DNA from: Actinoplanes sp. L3-i22
GTDB lineage: Bacteria; Actinomycetota; Actinomycetes; Mycobacteriales; Micromonosporaceae
Direction of reading: 5' to 3'
Length of the DNA stretch: 64,000 bases
Assembly: GCF_019704555.1 (NCBI RefSeq)
Contig: NZ_AP024745.1
Coordinates: forward strand, 1,608,001-1,672,000
Each line of letters opens with the position of its first letter. Within the stretch, counting starts at the first letter, position 1. The notes below the pieces were generated by a model, which had not been told where the DNA came from, did not search any database, and worked only from the letters and a program-made list of their open reading frames with translations. The translations under genes and the position numbers were made by a program. Positions 24,126 to 34,900 of the stretch are shown here, one piece after another.

Positions 24126-26057
24126 TCACTGGCCACCACCGAGCACACGCCGGATCTCCGGCTCGTAGACCGGCTCGTCGCGGCTGCTGGTCACCACGCC
24201 GCCGCCCGGGGTCTGCACCTCGAACGCCTGCTCGTCGGTGACGATCGTGCTCGCCTCGTCGTCGTGCTCGACCGTAGTCGGGGTGTTGCTGGTCCGGCGC
24301 TTGCTGAGCTCGGGCGCGACGGTGTCCGGCCGGCCGTGCTTCGACGTCTCGGCACGGGTGGCGGCCTGGCTGCGCAGAGCCCGGGGCACCTCCTCGAGCC
24401 CGGACACCGCGGTGCCGCTGGGCGGCGTGCCGGGCGCCTGCAGCAGGCCCGTGCCGGCCTCGGCGCGAGCCTCCTCGGCGCCGAAGTAGTCGGCCCAGGC
24501 GGGCGTGTGCCGGTCCTTCTTCGGTTCGGCCCGGCGCCGGGCGGGCTGCGCGGGGGTGGCCGGCGTGGCCGGCCGGTTCAGCACCGGCGGTGCGGTGCCT
24601 TCCGGCCGGAAGGCGTCACCGCTGCCCGCTTTCGCGGTCGGGCGCAGCTCTTCGGCGCTTCCGGGCCGCTTCCGGTCGCGGTTTCCGGTGGGATTGCGGA
24701 GTACGGGCGGAGCCCCGGTGCCGGGACGTCCGAAAGTCTCCTCGCCCTCGCCGGGCGCGCCCGGCAGTCGGTTCCCGTCCTCGCCGCGTCGCCGTTCACC
24801 GGACCGGCCGGGGAGTCCCGGCGTACGGCCGCTGTTGGGGTTGGTGGTGCCGCGGCGGACGCTGCGGCCGGGGGGCTGGCCCGTGCCGGGCGGCTGGGCG
24901 CCGCTCCGGCCGAACGCGCTGCGGCCGAGCTGGCCCGGGTTCGGCGGGAGGCTCGGTGCGCCCGGCGCGGTTGCTCCGGGTCGGAGCCCACCGGGCAGGG
25001 CGGGAGCTTTCTGGGACAGGCCGGGCGGCAACGCCGGCCCCGGCTTCAGGGCCCCGGGTGCGATCGGCAGCTGGCCGGGCACGCCCGGCGGGAGCACCGG
25101 ACCACCCGGCGGAAGCCCGGGCTGGTTCGGGAGGCCGGGCTGGTTCGGGAGACCGGGCACCGGTGCCGGCGTCCCGCCCGGTGGCGGGACCTGTGCCTCG
25201 GGCGGATTGTTCAGCGTCGGCTCGGTCGGGTTCTTGACGTCGTTGACCGGGACCGGGGGCGGCGGCGTCGTCGAGAGCGCGGGCGGCGGCGCCGGCGCCG
25301 GGGGAGCGACCCCGCCGGGCGGAGTGACGATCGGCGGGCTGCCCGGGAAGTTCACCACCGCGTTCATCGGCTGCACCGGCGGCCCCATGCCGCCGGAGAG
25401 CGGCCCGAGCGTGTCGAAGAACTGGTCGCCGTACTTGAACGCGAGCTCCTGGGCCTTGATCTTGTACTTTTCCGTGACGTCGGTGATGTCCTCGTGGGCC
25501 TCGTCCTTGTTGGCCTGCGGGATCGTCTCGGGCATCCAGGTGCCGTGGGTGAAGAAGGCGCCGATGCCCTCGCCGACGCTGATGTGCTTGGCGTCGGCCA
25601 GCTTCTCCCGGTACTCGTTCTCCAGGAGAACCATCTCGTCGCGGGCGCTCTTCGCGATGTTCACCAGATGCCGGAGGGTGTCCCGGTTCTTCTGGGCGGC
25701 CTCGATCCACAGATCGAGGTAGCCCAGCGCCTCGCCGGGACCCCGCTTCAGGAACTCGGCCGCGGCCTTCGGCGACTGCCACTCGCTCTGCAGCTCGGTG
25801 CTGCGGCCGAGGACGAAGGACTTGATGTCCTCCATGAAGGCGATCGCGTTGTTCCAGTGATCGGCCAGCGTGGAGATGTCCTCCGGGTGCATGTTGTTGA
25901 TCTTGCGTTTGACCTCTTCGAAGGTCATCGGATTGTCTTTGTGCGGCTTCGAGGTGAACGGCACGTCGGAGGACTTGTACTGCTTGTAGTGCGTGTACCC
26001 GCTGTACTGGCTGTACCCGTAGTTCGGGTTGATGTCCGCGTCGAAGTAGTTCGCCAT
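24126..26057 (-). CDS. Large WXG/PPE-like T7SS substrate with Pro-rich tail
   Basis: 643 aa. Residues 45-215 are helical with a WxG-like turn W93-Q-S (ELQSEWQSPKAAAEFL), resembling the four-helix WXG100/PPE fold of type VII substrates. A segment rich in Pro, Gly and Ala follows (about 220-480; PPAPAPPPA, LPNQPGLPNQPGLPPGG). The C-terminal third is charged and contains TPAWADYFGAEEARAEAG, a motif also found near the ends of mycobacterial EspI/PPE-like proteins. There is no classical signal peptide. The start is 2 nt after the stop of the upstream WXG-type gene, so both are likely exported or act as a pair. Assignment to the T7SS is by fold and context. Confidence 0.72.
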   Translation of the reverse strand: MANYFDADINPNYGYSQYSGYTHYKQYKSSDVPFTSKPHKDNPMTFEEVKRKINNMHPEDISTLADHWNNAIAFMEDIKSFVLGRSTELQSEWQSPKAAAEFLKRGPGEALGYLDLWIEAAQKNRDTLRHLVNIAKSARDEMVLLENEYREKLADAKHISVGEGIGAFFTHGTWMPETIPQANKDEAHEDITDVTEKYKIKAQELAFKYGDQFFDTLGPLSGGMGPPVQPMNAVVNFPGSPPIVTPPGGVAPPAPAPPPALSTTPPPPVPVNDVKNPTEPTLNNPPEAQVPPPGGTPAPVPGLPNQPGLPNQPGLPPGGPVLPPGVPGQLPIAPGALKPGPALPPGLSQKAPALPGGLRPGATAPGAPSLPPNPGQLGRSAFGRSGAQPPGTGQPPGRSVRRGTTNPNSGRTPGLPGRSGERRRGEDGNRLPGAPGEGEETFGRPGTGAPPVLRNPTGNRDRKRPGSAEELRPTAKAGSGDAFRPEGTAPPVLNRPATPATPAQPARRRAEPKKDRHTPAWADYFGAEEARAEAGTGLLQAPGTPPSGTAVSGLEEVPRALRSQAATRAETSKHGRPDTVAPELSKRRTSNTPTTVEHDDEASTIVTDEQAFEVQTPGGGVVTSSRDEPVYEPEIRRVLGGGQ

Positions 26058-26059
26058 GG

Positions 26060-27145
26060 CTAGCCGGTCACTTCTTTGGTGTACGGGTCGTACTCCGAGG
26101 CGATCGTCTCGGTGACCCCGACCTGGCCCTGCGTCTGCTTGCCGGTCGCGACCAGGTCGGTCGTCTCGAGATGGGTGCCGGCCTTCGGGTGGTCCTTGTC
26201 GTTCAGGACGACCTTCTCGGACTTCTCGGTGGTGGTCTCGGTCTTGGCGTCCACAGTGGTGGTCCGCCGGTTCGTCAGCGCGCCCGTGTCGTCGTTCGTG
26301 TCGTTGACCCGGCTGCTCACGTCACCGGTCGCCGTGTACGTCGTGCTTTCCTTGGTGCTGCCGGTCAGCTTGCCCTTCGCGTCGTACGACGAGGACGTGG
26401 TGACCTGCGTGTTGGTCCGGCTGTCGTAGGTGACCGTGGTGCGGTTCGAGCTCTGCGTGACGATCTTGTTCTTGGCGTTGTAGACCGTGGTGGTGACGGT
26501 CGTGCCGCCGCCCGGGATGTTGGTGGTGACCACCTCGCGGCGCTCGCCGTTGGGCCCGGTCGACGTCTGGATCGTCTGGTACGGACCCATCTGCTTGGTG
26601 TCGCCGTCGACCCACAGCCCGCTGTCCGCGCCCAGCGGCTCGCCCTTGGCGTTGGCCTGCTGCTCCCAATAGGTCTGGCCGATGTTCCGGGGCAGCCCGG
26701 CCGGCCGGGGCACGTTCTCGCCGAAGGCGAAGAGCACGCTGTTCATCGACGCGGCCGACATGGCGTCGTTCGCCTCGTACGAGTCGGCCACGGTCTGTGC
26801 CGCCATGCCGACGTTGTGCAGCGTCGTGCCGAGCTTCTCCAGGTAGGCGAAGAACTCCAGAGCGTTGTTCGTCACCGTCGACCGCACGGCGGCGGCCTCG
26901 CCGAGCACATCGCCGGTCCAGCCGTCGTTCGGCGTGGTGGTCAGGTGGGAGAGGTGGCCCCGGCGGGTTCCCATGTCGAGTTCCTGGTCGACCATGTGCT
27001 TCGCGTACGCCCGCAAGCCCTTGGGCTTGACCTTCAGGGGCGGCCCGCCGTCGAGCCACGGGGCATCCGCATTGGTCTTGGTCTCGGTGGGAAACGGGTT
27101 GGTCTCCCCCGGATATGGGTTCACATACGGTTCGTTGCCGCCCAT
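26060..27145 (-). CDS. WXG-domain T7SS substrate with Rhs-like Thr-rich repeats
   Basis: 361 aa from ATG 27145 (GGGGGAGG upstream; the longer frame to 27406 is rejected). The helical domain has W76-T-G78, and Y123-E-A-N-D127 follows it, matching the YxxxD/E export signal of actinobacterial T7SS substrates. The C-terminal 190 residues are Thr-rich beta repeats (TTVTTTVYNAKNKIVTQSS, TTVTYDSRTNTQVTTSSSYDAKGKLTGST) resembling single Rhs/YD repeats. It may be a surface or effector protein exported by this system. First gene of the minus-strand operon; divergent from the WXG100 operon. Confidence 0.75.
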   Translation of the reverse strand: MGGNEPYVNPYPGETNPFPTETKTNADAPWLDGGPPLKVKPKGLRAYAKHMVDQELDMGTRRGHLSHLTTTPNDGWTGDVLGEAAAVRSTVTNNALEFFAYLEKLGTTLHNVGMAAQTVADSYEANDAMSAASMNSVLFAFGENVPRPAGLPRNIGQTYWEQQANAKGEPLGADSGLWVDGDTKQMGPYQTIQTSTGPNGERREVVTTNIPGGGTTVTTTVYNAKNKIVTQSSNRTTVTYDSRTNTQVTTSSSYDAKGKLTGSTKESTTYTATGDVSSRVNDTNDDTGALTNRRTTTVDAKTETTTEKSEKVVLNDKDHPKAGTHLETTDLVATGKQTQGQVGVTETIASEYDPYTKEVTG

Positions 27146-27407
27146 CACGCCTCCCCCGGTTCGGCCGCGCAGCTGCTTCGGAGGGTATCTCGCCCGAGCA
27201 CTGAGCGGGTGACGAGATAGAGTACGCCCTCGTCTCGGCACAGGTTCGAACCGTTTTCGCGCGGCCGGTGTACGTGATGGCATAGAGCCGATGGCGTACC
27301 GAACGGGGTGGCCCGAAGAGCAGATGGTGGTTACCTTCGGGACATCATGGATGTCTCTCGGGGTCGCCCCCAGAGTGCGCCGACAATGAGAATCGGGGTG
27401 AACCACC
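27146..27407. promoter_or_regulatory. Divergent promoter region of the T7SS substrate operons
   Basis: 262 nt between the two divergent substrate operons, less GC-rich than the surroundings (for example GAGATAGAGTACG and GATGGCATAGAGCC). It must carry both promoters. TAGAGT at 27216 and TAGAGC at 27284 are candidate -10 boxes. No operator repeat was recognised. Confidence 0.45.
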
Positions 27408-27767
27408 TTGTCAGGAACTCCGGGTATGGGTCAGGTACATGCCACCCAGGAACAGCTGAACTCGATGGCGCAGCGGTGCGAGGACACCGGTCAGAGCGTG
27501 GCGCGGGGCATGGCCCAGCTGCTCGACCGGATCCAGTCCCTCGGCGGCGCCGGTTTCCAGGGCACCGCCAACACCGCCCTGCAGGACGTCTCCGTTCAGC
27601 TGAACGACGGCCTGACCAAGATCATCAATGCGCTGGACGAGCTGGCCGGCAAGATGAGCAGCGCGTCGAAGCAGTACGGCGTGCACGACGAGGACGCCGC
27701 ACAGGAGATCCGGTCCGCCGCGGCCTCCACCGGCGACAGTTCCGTCATTGGCATCCTGCGCGGCTGA
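27408..27767 (+). CDS. WXG100 family protein (EsxB/CFP-10-like)
   Basis: 119 aa, TTG start at 27408. It has the two-helix hairpin length of the WXG100 family, with F50-Q-G52 at the turn instead of WxG (LGGAGFQGTANTALQ). The C-terminal Y90-G-V-H-D94 fits the YxxxD/E secretion signal read by EccC. It should pair with the next gene product as a heterodimer, with this protein carrying the export signal (CFP-10 role). First gene of the plus-strand operon. Confidence 0.85.
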   Translation: MSGTPGMGQVHATQEQLNSMAQRCEDTGQSVARGMAQLLDRIQSLGGAGFQGTANTALQDVSVQLNDGLTKIINALDELAGKMSSASKQYGVHDEDAAQEIRSAAASTGDSSVIGILRG

Positions 27768-27798
27768 CGCGTAACCGAGATCGGGAAAGAGGCGAGCC

Positions 27799-28083
27799 AT
27801 GAGCATTACCTACAACTTCGGTCAGATCAACGATGTCGCGCAGGCCATCGGCACCTACGAGGGCCAGATGGACCAGCAGCTGAACGAGCTGTACCAGGGG
27901 TTCACGAGCCTGTTCGCCCAGGACTGGTCCGGCGCCGCCGGCCAGGCCTGCGACGAGGCCCGGCAGAAGTGGAACCAGGGCGCCATGGAGATCAAGACCG
28001 CGCTCCAGTCGGTGGGCGTCAAGCTCGGCGCGTCGGCCGAGCGGATGCAGCAGATCGACCAGCAGATCGCGGCCGGGATGTGA
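27799..28083 (+). CDS. WXG100 family protein (EsxA/ESAT-6-like)
   Basis: 94 aa, start ATG 27799 with AAGAGGCGAG upstream. Textbook WXG100 size and motif: W43-S-G45 in LFAQDWSGAAGQACDEARQKW between two amphipathic helices. It lacks the C-terminal YxxxD/E, as ESAT-6-type partners do. Predicted to form a secreted heterodimer with the upstream protein and to be required for export through EccBCDE. A near-perfect hairpin 4 nt after its stop suggests that this pair is transcribed more strongly than the genes downstream. Confidence 0.92.
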   Translation: MSITYNFGQINDVAQAIGTYEGQMDQQLNELYQGFTSLFAQDWSGAAGQACDEARQKWNQGAMEIKTALQSVGVKLGASAERMQQIDQQIAAGM

Positions 28084-28086
28084 TTC

Positions 28087-28120
28087 GCACCGGCCGCCGG
28101 TGACCACCGGCGGCCGGTGC
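28087..28120 (+). terminator. Perfect hairpin after the WXG100 pair
   Basis: 16-bp perfect palindromic arms GCACCGGCCGCCGGTG and CACCGGCGGCCGGTGC separated by only 2 nt (in practice a slightly shorter stem with a 4-6 nt loop). No U-tract. Likely a partial terminator or mRNA 3' end stabiliser inside the operon. Confidence 0.7.
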
Positions 28121-28169
28121 GCGATCATGTCAGGCTGGGTTTGCCGCAGGACGAGAGAGGTGAGGGCCG

Positions 28170-28577
28170 ATGGCGGACGTACCTGGACGCCCCGACTGGA
28201 GTGCCCTTCGCGAGATGGTCTCCGACCTGCGCAAAGCCACCGAAGAGCTGCCGGGCATGCAGAAGCGCATGCTCGCGGTGACCGGCACCGCCTGGTCGCC
28301 GGATCGCATGATCAAGGCCGTCGTCGGACCCCGTGGTCACCTCCTGGAGCTCGAGATCGACCCCAGGGTGCTGCGCCAGCCGAACTCGAAGGCGCTGTCG
28401 GCGAGCATCGTGCAGACCGTGCGCGTCGCGATCGAGGACGCCGGCCGCAAGAGCGCCGAGGTGATGGACGAGGCCCTGCCGAGCGACCTGCGGGCGCTGG
28501 GCGACGGGAATGTGCGGAAATACGTCGGCGGTCATGACGCGGACGTGCGGGAGCGGGCGGAGGACGACCATGGGTGA
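28170..28577 (+). CDS. YbaB/EbfC family protein of a T7SS operon
   Basis: 135 aa. REMVSDLRKATEELPGMQKRMLAVTGTAWSPDRMIKAVVGPRGHLLELEIDPRVL has the helix-strand pattern of YbaB/EbfC nucleoid-associated proteins. It continues with SASIVQTVRVAIEDAGRKSAEVMDEAL. Divergent members of this family are common in ESX-like operons between the small substrates and the toxin-like gene, where they may act as chaperones (EspB/EspL-like roles have been proposed) rather than DNA-binding proteins. It overlaps the next gene by 8 nt, so translation is coupled. Confidence 0.82.
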   Translation: MADVPGRPDWSALREMVSDLRKATEELPGMQKRMLAVTGTAWSPDRMIKAVVGPRGHLLELEIDPRVLRQPNSKALSASIVQTVRVAIEDAGRKSAEVMDEALPSDLRALGDGNVRKYVGGHDADVRERAEDDHG

Positions 28578-28950
28578 GTTCGTGGAGATTCGGACATCTC
28601 CGGCCGAGATCATCAACATCGCGCACGGACTGCGGGAGAAGGGCGAGGCGCTGCAGAAGGCGGCGCAGCGCCACAATCACGACATCGAGAAGCGCGAGGA
28701 GCCGCACGACGTCTTCCCGGCCGGCGACGAGTTCGTCGAGGGTTTCCACCCGGATTACATCGGCCCCACCACGGACGTCAACGGCCACGGCTCGACGACC
28801 AACGCCGCACTGCGCGCGGCCGCCGAGTTCTGCGGCAAGCAGCTGATCGACATCGGCAACTACGTTGCGAGTGCGATGGCGACTTATGATGTCGCCGACC
28901 AGCAAGCTGGTGCTGACATCACCAAAGCGGGTCAGCACGGGCACAAGTAG
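28570..28950 (+). CDS. EspC-like small T7SS substrate or carrier
   Basis: 126 aa from ATG 28570, with GGAGGA 6 nt upstream. An N-terminal helix (EIINIAHGLREKGEALQKAAQRHNHDIEKREE), a middle loop lacking a WxG, and a second helix ending in Y106-D-V-A-D110, the YxxxD/E export signal. This resembles the EspC/DUF2580 group of ESX proteins that travel with a larger partner. Placed 39 nt before the giant gene, it is a good candidate for its dedicated carrier or targeting protein. Confidence 0.75.
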   Translation: MGEFVEIRTSPAEIINIAHGLREKGEALQKAAQRHNHDIEKREEPHDVFPAGDEFVEGFHPDYIGPTTDVNGHGSTTNAALRAAAEFCGKQLIDIGNYVASAMATYDVADQQAGADITKAGQHGHK

Positions 28951-28989
28951 TGATGATGAACAGCGGGCCGCCCGGCCCGGGAGCGTGAC

Positions 28990-31900
28990 GTGTCCGACGG
29001 TGACGACCACGAGGCGATGACCAGTCTCCTCGACTGGTTCTCCAGTATCGAGGAGCACATTCCGGGCGCCCGGAGCAAGGTCGGCGAGATCATTCTCGGC
29101 CCGATCCCCAAGTCGAACGCCAACCACATCTACGACCTCGCCGACCAGTGGGGCGAGCTCGCTCAGACGATGAACGAGGCGTACGAGGACATCGCCCGGG
29201 CGGCCAACGGGATCCTGGAGAACTGGTCCGGCGACGAGTCGGCGGCGCAGTTCGCCCAGCAGTGGTACGAGTACGTGAGCGGCCTCCGGCAGGTCGCCGA
29301 GGGCGCCGGGCAGATGCAGGGCGGCGTGCAGAAGTTCGGCCTCGAGGTCGAGCTCATGAAGTTCATCGCCATGATCAACCTGTTCATGCTGGCGGTCGGC
29401 CTCTTCCAGCTCATTCTCGCGGCCATCCCGTCCGGTGGCACCTCGCTCGCCGGCGCGATCCCGCTCTTCGCGGCGTGCAAGAAAGCCATCATCGAGGCGG
29501 CGGCGCAGGCGGTCCGCAAGATCGGGGAGATCTCGCTCCGGGTCGCGCTGAAGGCGATGGGACAGCTCTTCAAGAAGCTGCCCGGCGTGCTGGCCCGCTC
29601 CGTCCCGAAGGTCCTGCCGAAGATCACCGGTGCGGTGAAGGGCGCCTTCCCCAAGCTGTTCAGCGCGGCGGCCAAGAAGTTCAGCCTGCAAGGCCTGCGC
29701 AAGGCGGCCTGGGACGCGCTGCGGAACCTCACGCCGCGTCAGCTGATCGCCAAGGGCATCTCCAAGGGGGTCGCCGAGAAGCTGGCCGCCAAGGAGCTGC
29801 GCAGCCTGGCCCGCAAGGAGATCAACAAGACGCTGACCAAGCAGACCCGGCGGTTGCTGCAGAAGGAGCTCTCCAAGGAGATCCGCACCCAGCTGCTCAA
29901 CAACTGGGGCCGCAAGGGCATGGAGAAAGCGCTCGAGAAGGGCGCGGCCAAGGCCGTGGGGAACATGTCCGCGGCCGAGATCAAGCGGATCGCCGGCGAG
30001 CAGGTGGCCAAGGGCGTCGGCAAGGAGCTCGGCAAGTACGTCGGCGCCCGGGCCGCCTTCGGTGCCATGTTCATGGGTGGCACCGACCTGATCGGCCAGA
30101 CCCTGCAGGGACTCTCCGGCAACCGCAGCGAGTACGACCTGGGCCACATCGGCAACAGCGCGTTGCAGGGCGCGGTCTTCGGCGCCGGCATGTTCGGCGG
30201 CCCGGTCGGGCACGCGGCCGGTGGGGCGCTGGCCGGCGGCGGCATGGCCCTCGGCACCGAGTTGTACCAGGTCGCCCACGGTCAGGACGGCGTCGACTGG
30301 ACCAAGGTGGGGCACGGCGCGGTGCAGGGCGCCGAGGCCGGCGTCATCTTCAGCGGCCAGAGCCACCTGGAGAGCTCCCACATCGGCACCGGCGGCCTGA
30401 AGATCGGCGAGGACGTCCACGTCCTGCCCGGCGCCAAGGAGGGCAGCTTCACCGTCACCTCCGGGCGTTCGGCGCACAACCAGAGCCTGACGCTGACCAG
30501 CGACGGCCAGTTCTCCTGGAGCACCGACCGCAAGGGCGGCAGCTCCCTGGAGAGCGCCGGCTTCCACGATTCCGAGGCGTTCTCGGGGCAGGGGCAGCAC
30601 GCGGCGCCGGCGCCGGTGGCGTCCGCCGGTGGCGGCACGACCACGGCGGCGGGCCCGCGGACCGAGGCGCCGTCGACCCGGACCGACACCCCGGCCCGCT
30701 CCGACGGCGGTGGCCGCCAGTCCGACAACGGCGGATCCCGGACCGGCGATTCCGGCAACGGCAACGCGGCCGGGCGGCATCGGGTCGCGGTGGGCGGCGG
30801 CGACGGGCCGCCGCCGGGCGATCACACACCGGCTGCGCCGGATCACGCGAGCAGCGATCGACCTGCGGCGGACGGCGCGAGCGACCGGTCCGCGCGGGGC
30901 GACGATCCCGTTTCCCGTACGGACGTGGACACGCCCGCCTCCCGCGACGCCGGGGATCGCCCGCCACCGGACGGCGGGCCGCCGACCGGCGCGCGGCCGG
31001 AACACACGTCCACCGTGGACCATGGCGCTCCGGCTGATCGCTCCACCACGGGAGAGCACGCGGGGCCGGGGGAGCACGCGACTTCTGGGGATCGAACTGC
31101 TCCGGGGGACCGTTCGGGGGCGCATGACGGCTCCGGGGATCATCCGGGCGGGGATCGGGCCGGTTCCGGGCGTGACCACGTACGGGAAAATGGTCTTGAT
31201 CGTGATGTGGTGGCGGATCGGGGAGCTTCCGGCGATCGGGCGCCGGTGGATGGTTCGGCGTCGCATCGGCCGGGTGGGGACCGGATGGTCACCGAGCGGC
31301 CGGCTGGTGATCGGTCACTGACCGACGCGGCGACCACGGATCGGCCCGCTTCTGATCGGCCTGCTTCTGATCGGCCTGCTTCTGATCGGCCTGCTTCTGA
31401 TCGGGCCGGGGTGGAGCGGCGGGATGCGGATCCGGCGCCGGCCGGGCGGTGGAGTGAGAGCGGGCCGCGGCACGAGGCGAACGGGCCGCGTCCGCACGAC
31501 GAGCCGGCCGCGATCCGGGACGAGGCGGCCGGTGGTGAGCATCCGGCACGCCCCGACGAGACGGCCCGCCCCGGGCATGACGCCGGGGACGGCGCCCGGC
31601 CGCACGACGACACGCCTCCGGACGGGCCGCCGCACGACCCCACCCCGGAACACCCGGCCGAGGACAACATGGCCTCGACCGGACACGAGACGGGTGTCGA
31701 CCCGAGCCCGGAATCGATCCAGCAGGGCACCGTCCGGTTCCGCGAGCATCCCGAGTTCCCGCGGCTGATGCGCGAGCTGGAGGACCTGGGCTTCGAGGTC
31801 TACGAGACCGACGGGCCGTACCCGGAGACCGAGTACCGGCACGTCTACGACTCCCGGGGCCGCGAGTTCCTCCGCGTCGACAAACGCATGCGGGTCATCG

Positions 31901-34900
31901 AGAACATGCGCTTCCTCGACTTCGAGCACGAGCTCGGGCACATGCGGCAGATGGAGGACCGCGGCCGCTTCCCGGACGGGCCGACGTGGGGCACGAACGC
32001 GGCGAAGGAGATCGCGCCGGGCGAGTTCGGCAAGGTGAGCGGCAAACCCCGGATCCTCGGTCCGCGGATGCCGATCGTCGAGTACCACGTCCGCCTGCAG
32101 GAGGTCATCCGGCTGGCCGAGAACGGTGTCGACCGGCCGATCCTCGAGGACCACATCAACGGCCTGTCCGACTACGCGATGGAATACAAGTTCCAGGTCG
32201 AGGGCAAGCCGTCCAGCAACAAGGCCGAGTTCGCCAACGCGCATTTCCCGGACATTCCGGCGCTCCGCGAGCAGGTCGACGGAATCGCGGCGGGCCTGCG
32301 GGGCGAGACGCCGGCCCGGGACCTGCCGGGCCACGGGCCCGGGCACGACGGCGTGGCGCCGGAGAGTCCGCTGGCCAAGACCGGGGAGCCCGGCGGGGAG
32401 CCGGTGCCCGGGGACCGCGGGACGCCGCCGGAGGGCCCCCGTGATCCGGGTCTGTCCCCGCACGACCCGGTCCCGGCGCATGACTCCGGTGCGCCGCCGC
32501 ACGACCCGGTCCCGGCGCATGACGCCGCTGTGCCGCCGCACGACCCGGTCCCGGCGCATGACGCCGCTGTGCCGCCGCACGACCCGGTCCCGGCGCATGA
32601 CGCCGCTGTGCCGCCGCACGACCCGGCCCCGGCCCATGACTCCGCTGTGCCGCCGCACGACGGGCCCGCGCCTTCGGAGCCGGCGCGGCCTTCCGAGCCG
32701 ACGGCGCCGGACGTGTTGCGGGTTGTCGAGATCCTTCGTGGCGACAGCGTCCCGGAGCATCCGGCCGACGTGGTCAACCGGCATCCGTCCACGCCGGCGG
32801 AGCACCCGCCGACCCCGGACCTCAACCCGAGTCGGGTCACGTCGGACCTGCGGTCCAGGACCGGGCCGGAGCAGTACGGGCGGTGGGCCGCCGACCACCT
32901 GAGCGAGTACCCGGATTCGGGTGGGCCGCGGACCAAGACGCCCGGGGAGATCGCCCGGACCGTGGATCACCTCGCTGACCAGGCGATGGAACAGGTGCGG
33001 CAGCCGGTCGCGGAGACCGGCGGTTCGCGCGGCGCCGGGCACTCACGGGACGCCGGGCACTCACGGGACGCTGGGTACTCGCGGGACGCTGGGTACTCGC
33101 GGGACGCCGGGCATGAGACCGGTCGTCCGGAGCGGGATCCGCAGCGGCCGGCGCCGGAGCGGGGCGGCCGGGAGGACGCCGCGCGGGATCAGGCACAGCA
33201 CGATCGGGAGGCCCGGGAGCAGCAGGAGGCTCGGGACCGGGAGCACCGGGAGGCCCAGGATCGGGACGCTCGGGCCCGGGAGCAGCAGGAGGCTCGGGAC
33301 CGGGAGGCTCGGGACCGGGAGGCTCGGGAGCACCAGGAAGCTCGGGACCGGGAGGCTCGGGAGCGGGCTGAGGCTGAGGATCGGGCGCGGGCGGACGAGG
33401 CGGCGGCCCGGGAGCGGGACGGGCACGACGAGGCCGCCGGGCCGCACGACGACGAGCCGGCGGCGCCCGCCCGCGACCCGGACGGTCCGCGACCGCCGGA
33501 TGAGCCGCGTACGCCGCTGCGGAGATTCTTCTCCGAGACGGCAGAGGGAAGCCCGGAGTTCAACGAAGGGGTACGGCGGGAGTTCGCCCGGGAGTTCGCC
33601 GGGCGTGACCTGGCCGGGCTGGACGTGCGCGTCGACCGGGCGACCTCGGGAAGCCGTTGGCTCGAGGTCGACATGTCGGTCGTCGACCCGGCCACCGGCG
33701 ACACGGTCGGTGAGATCACCCGCCGGTTCAGCGTCGACCCGGAGACCGGACGGTTCGAGGTCCAGCACCTCAACTTCGACCTCCACAGCGACGTCCAGAA
33801 CAACGGCTTCAGCAAGGCGTTCAACGGCCACATGGAGGGCTGGTACGTCGAGTCCGGTGTGGACCGGATCCTCATCCAGGCCGGCAAGTCGGTCGGTGGG
33901 TACGCGTGGGCGCGCGCCGGTTACGACTGGCACCACACGGCGGAATACCAGGCGAATGACGTGGTCGGCCGGCTCGAGCGGGAGGTCGGGTCGCTCGGGC
34001 GGGAGATCGACTCGCTGATCAACGCGACCCGGCACGAGCAGCAGGAGACCATCGACCATCTCGTCAGCCGGCACGGCTATTCCGATGCCGCGTCGGCGAT
34101 CGAGGGCATGCGGCAGCAGCGGGCCGAGGCGAACGCGCTCATCGAGCGGGCGCGGGCTCTGCCGTACCGGAGCGAGGGCTATCCGACACCGCACGAGATC
34201 AGCCAGGTCGGGCGCACCGATCAGGCCGGTCCGAAGGCGACCTGGATCGGCAAGCGGGCCATGCTGGGGGCGGGCTGGCACGGATCGAAGGTTCCGGAAG
34301 CGCACCCGGAGGCGCCGCTGCGTGGGGAGCCGCGGCCGCCGGTCCACGGGGAGCCGGAAGGGCGTCCGGAGACCCCGCCGAGCCGGCCGGAGCAGCATCC
34401 GGACGGGCCGATCCGGGATCACCAGGATCCGGACGGACCGCCGCCGGATGAGCCGATGCGGCCGGACGCGCCGGCATCGGATCACGATCAGGGACCGGGG
34501 GAGCGCTCCGAGGGTCGGCAGGACACCGATGAGGGCTACGTCGATGAGCATCAGCGGGCCATGGAGCAGCGGCTCGAGGATGCCTTCGGGCCACGGCCGG
34601 ACGAGGCGGCCGCGCATCCGGAAGCGCCGCGCAACCGGTTCGACGAAGCGCTGAATCCGCGGGACGAGCCGGGCCATCGGCCGGACGAGGGGCACAGCGC
34701 CGCCGAACAGCGTGCGTTGCACGACCGGTTCGAGGAAGCCTTCAACCCGTCGCGGAACGAGCCCGAGACGGCCGGCCGGGGACACGAGAGCCGGCCCGGC
34801 GACGAGGGCCCGTTCGCCGATCCGCGGCCGCCGGCCGAGGGCGACATCTGGCGTGCGCTGCATCCCGAGAGCGCTGACCAGGCCCGGAGCCCCCACGAGC

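Noticed and set aside
28312..31266. A 984-codon minus-strand open frame
   Set aside because: Antisense to the YbaB-like, EspC-like and giant genes; low-complexity translation without motifs.
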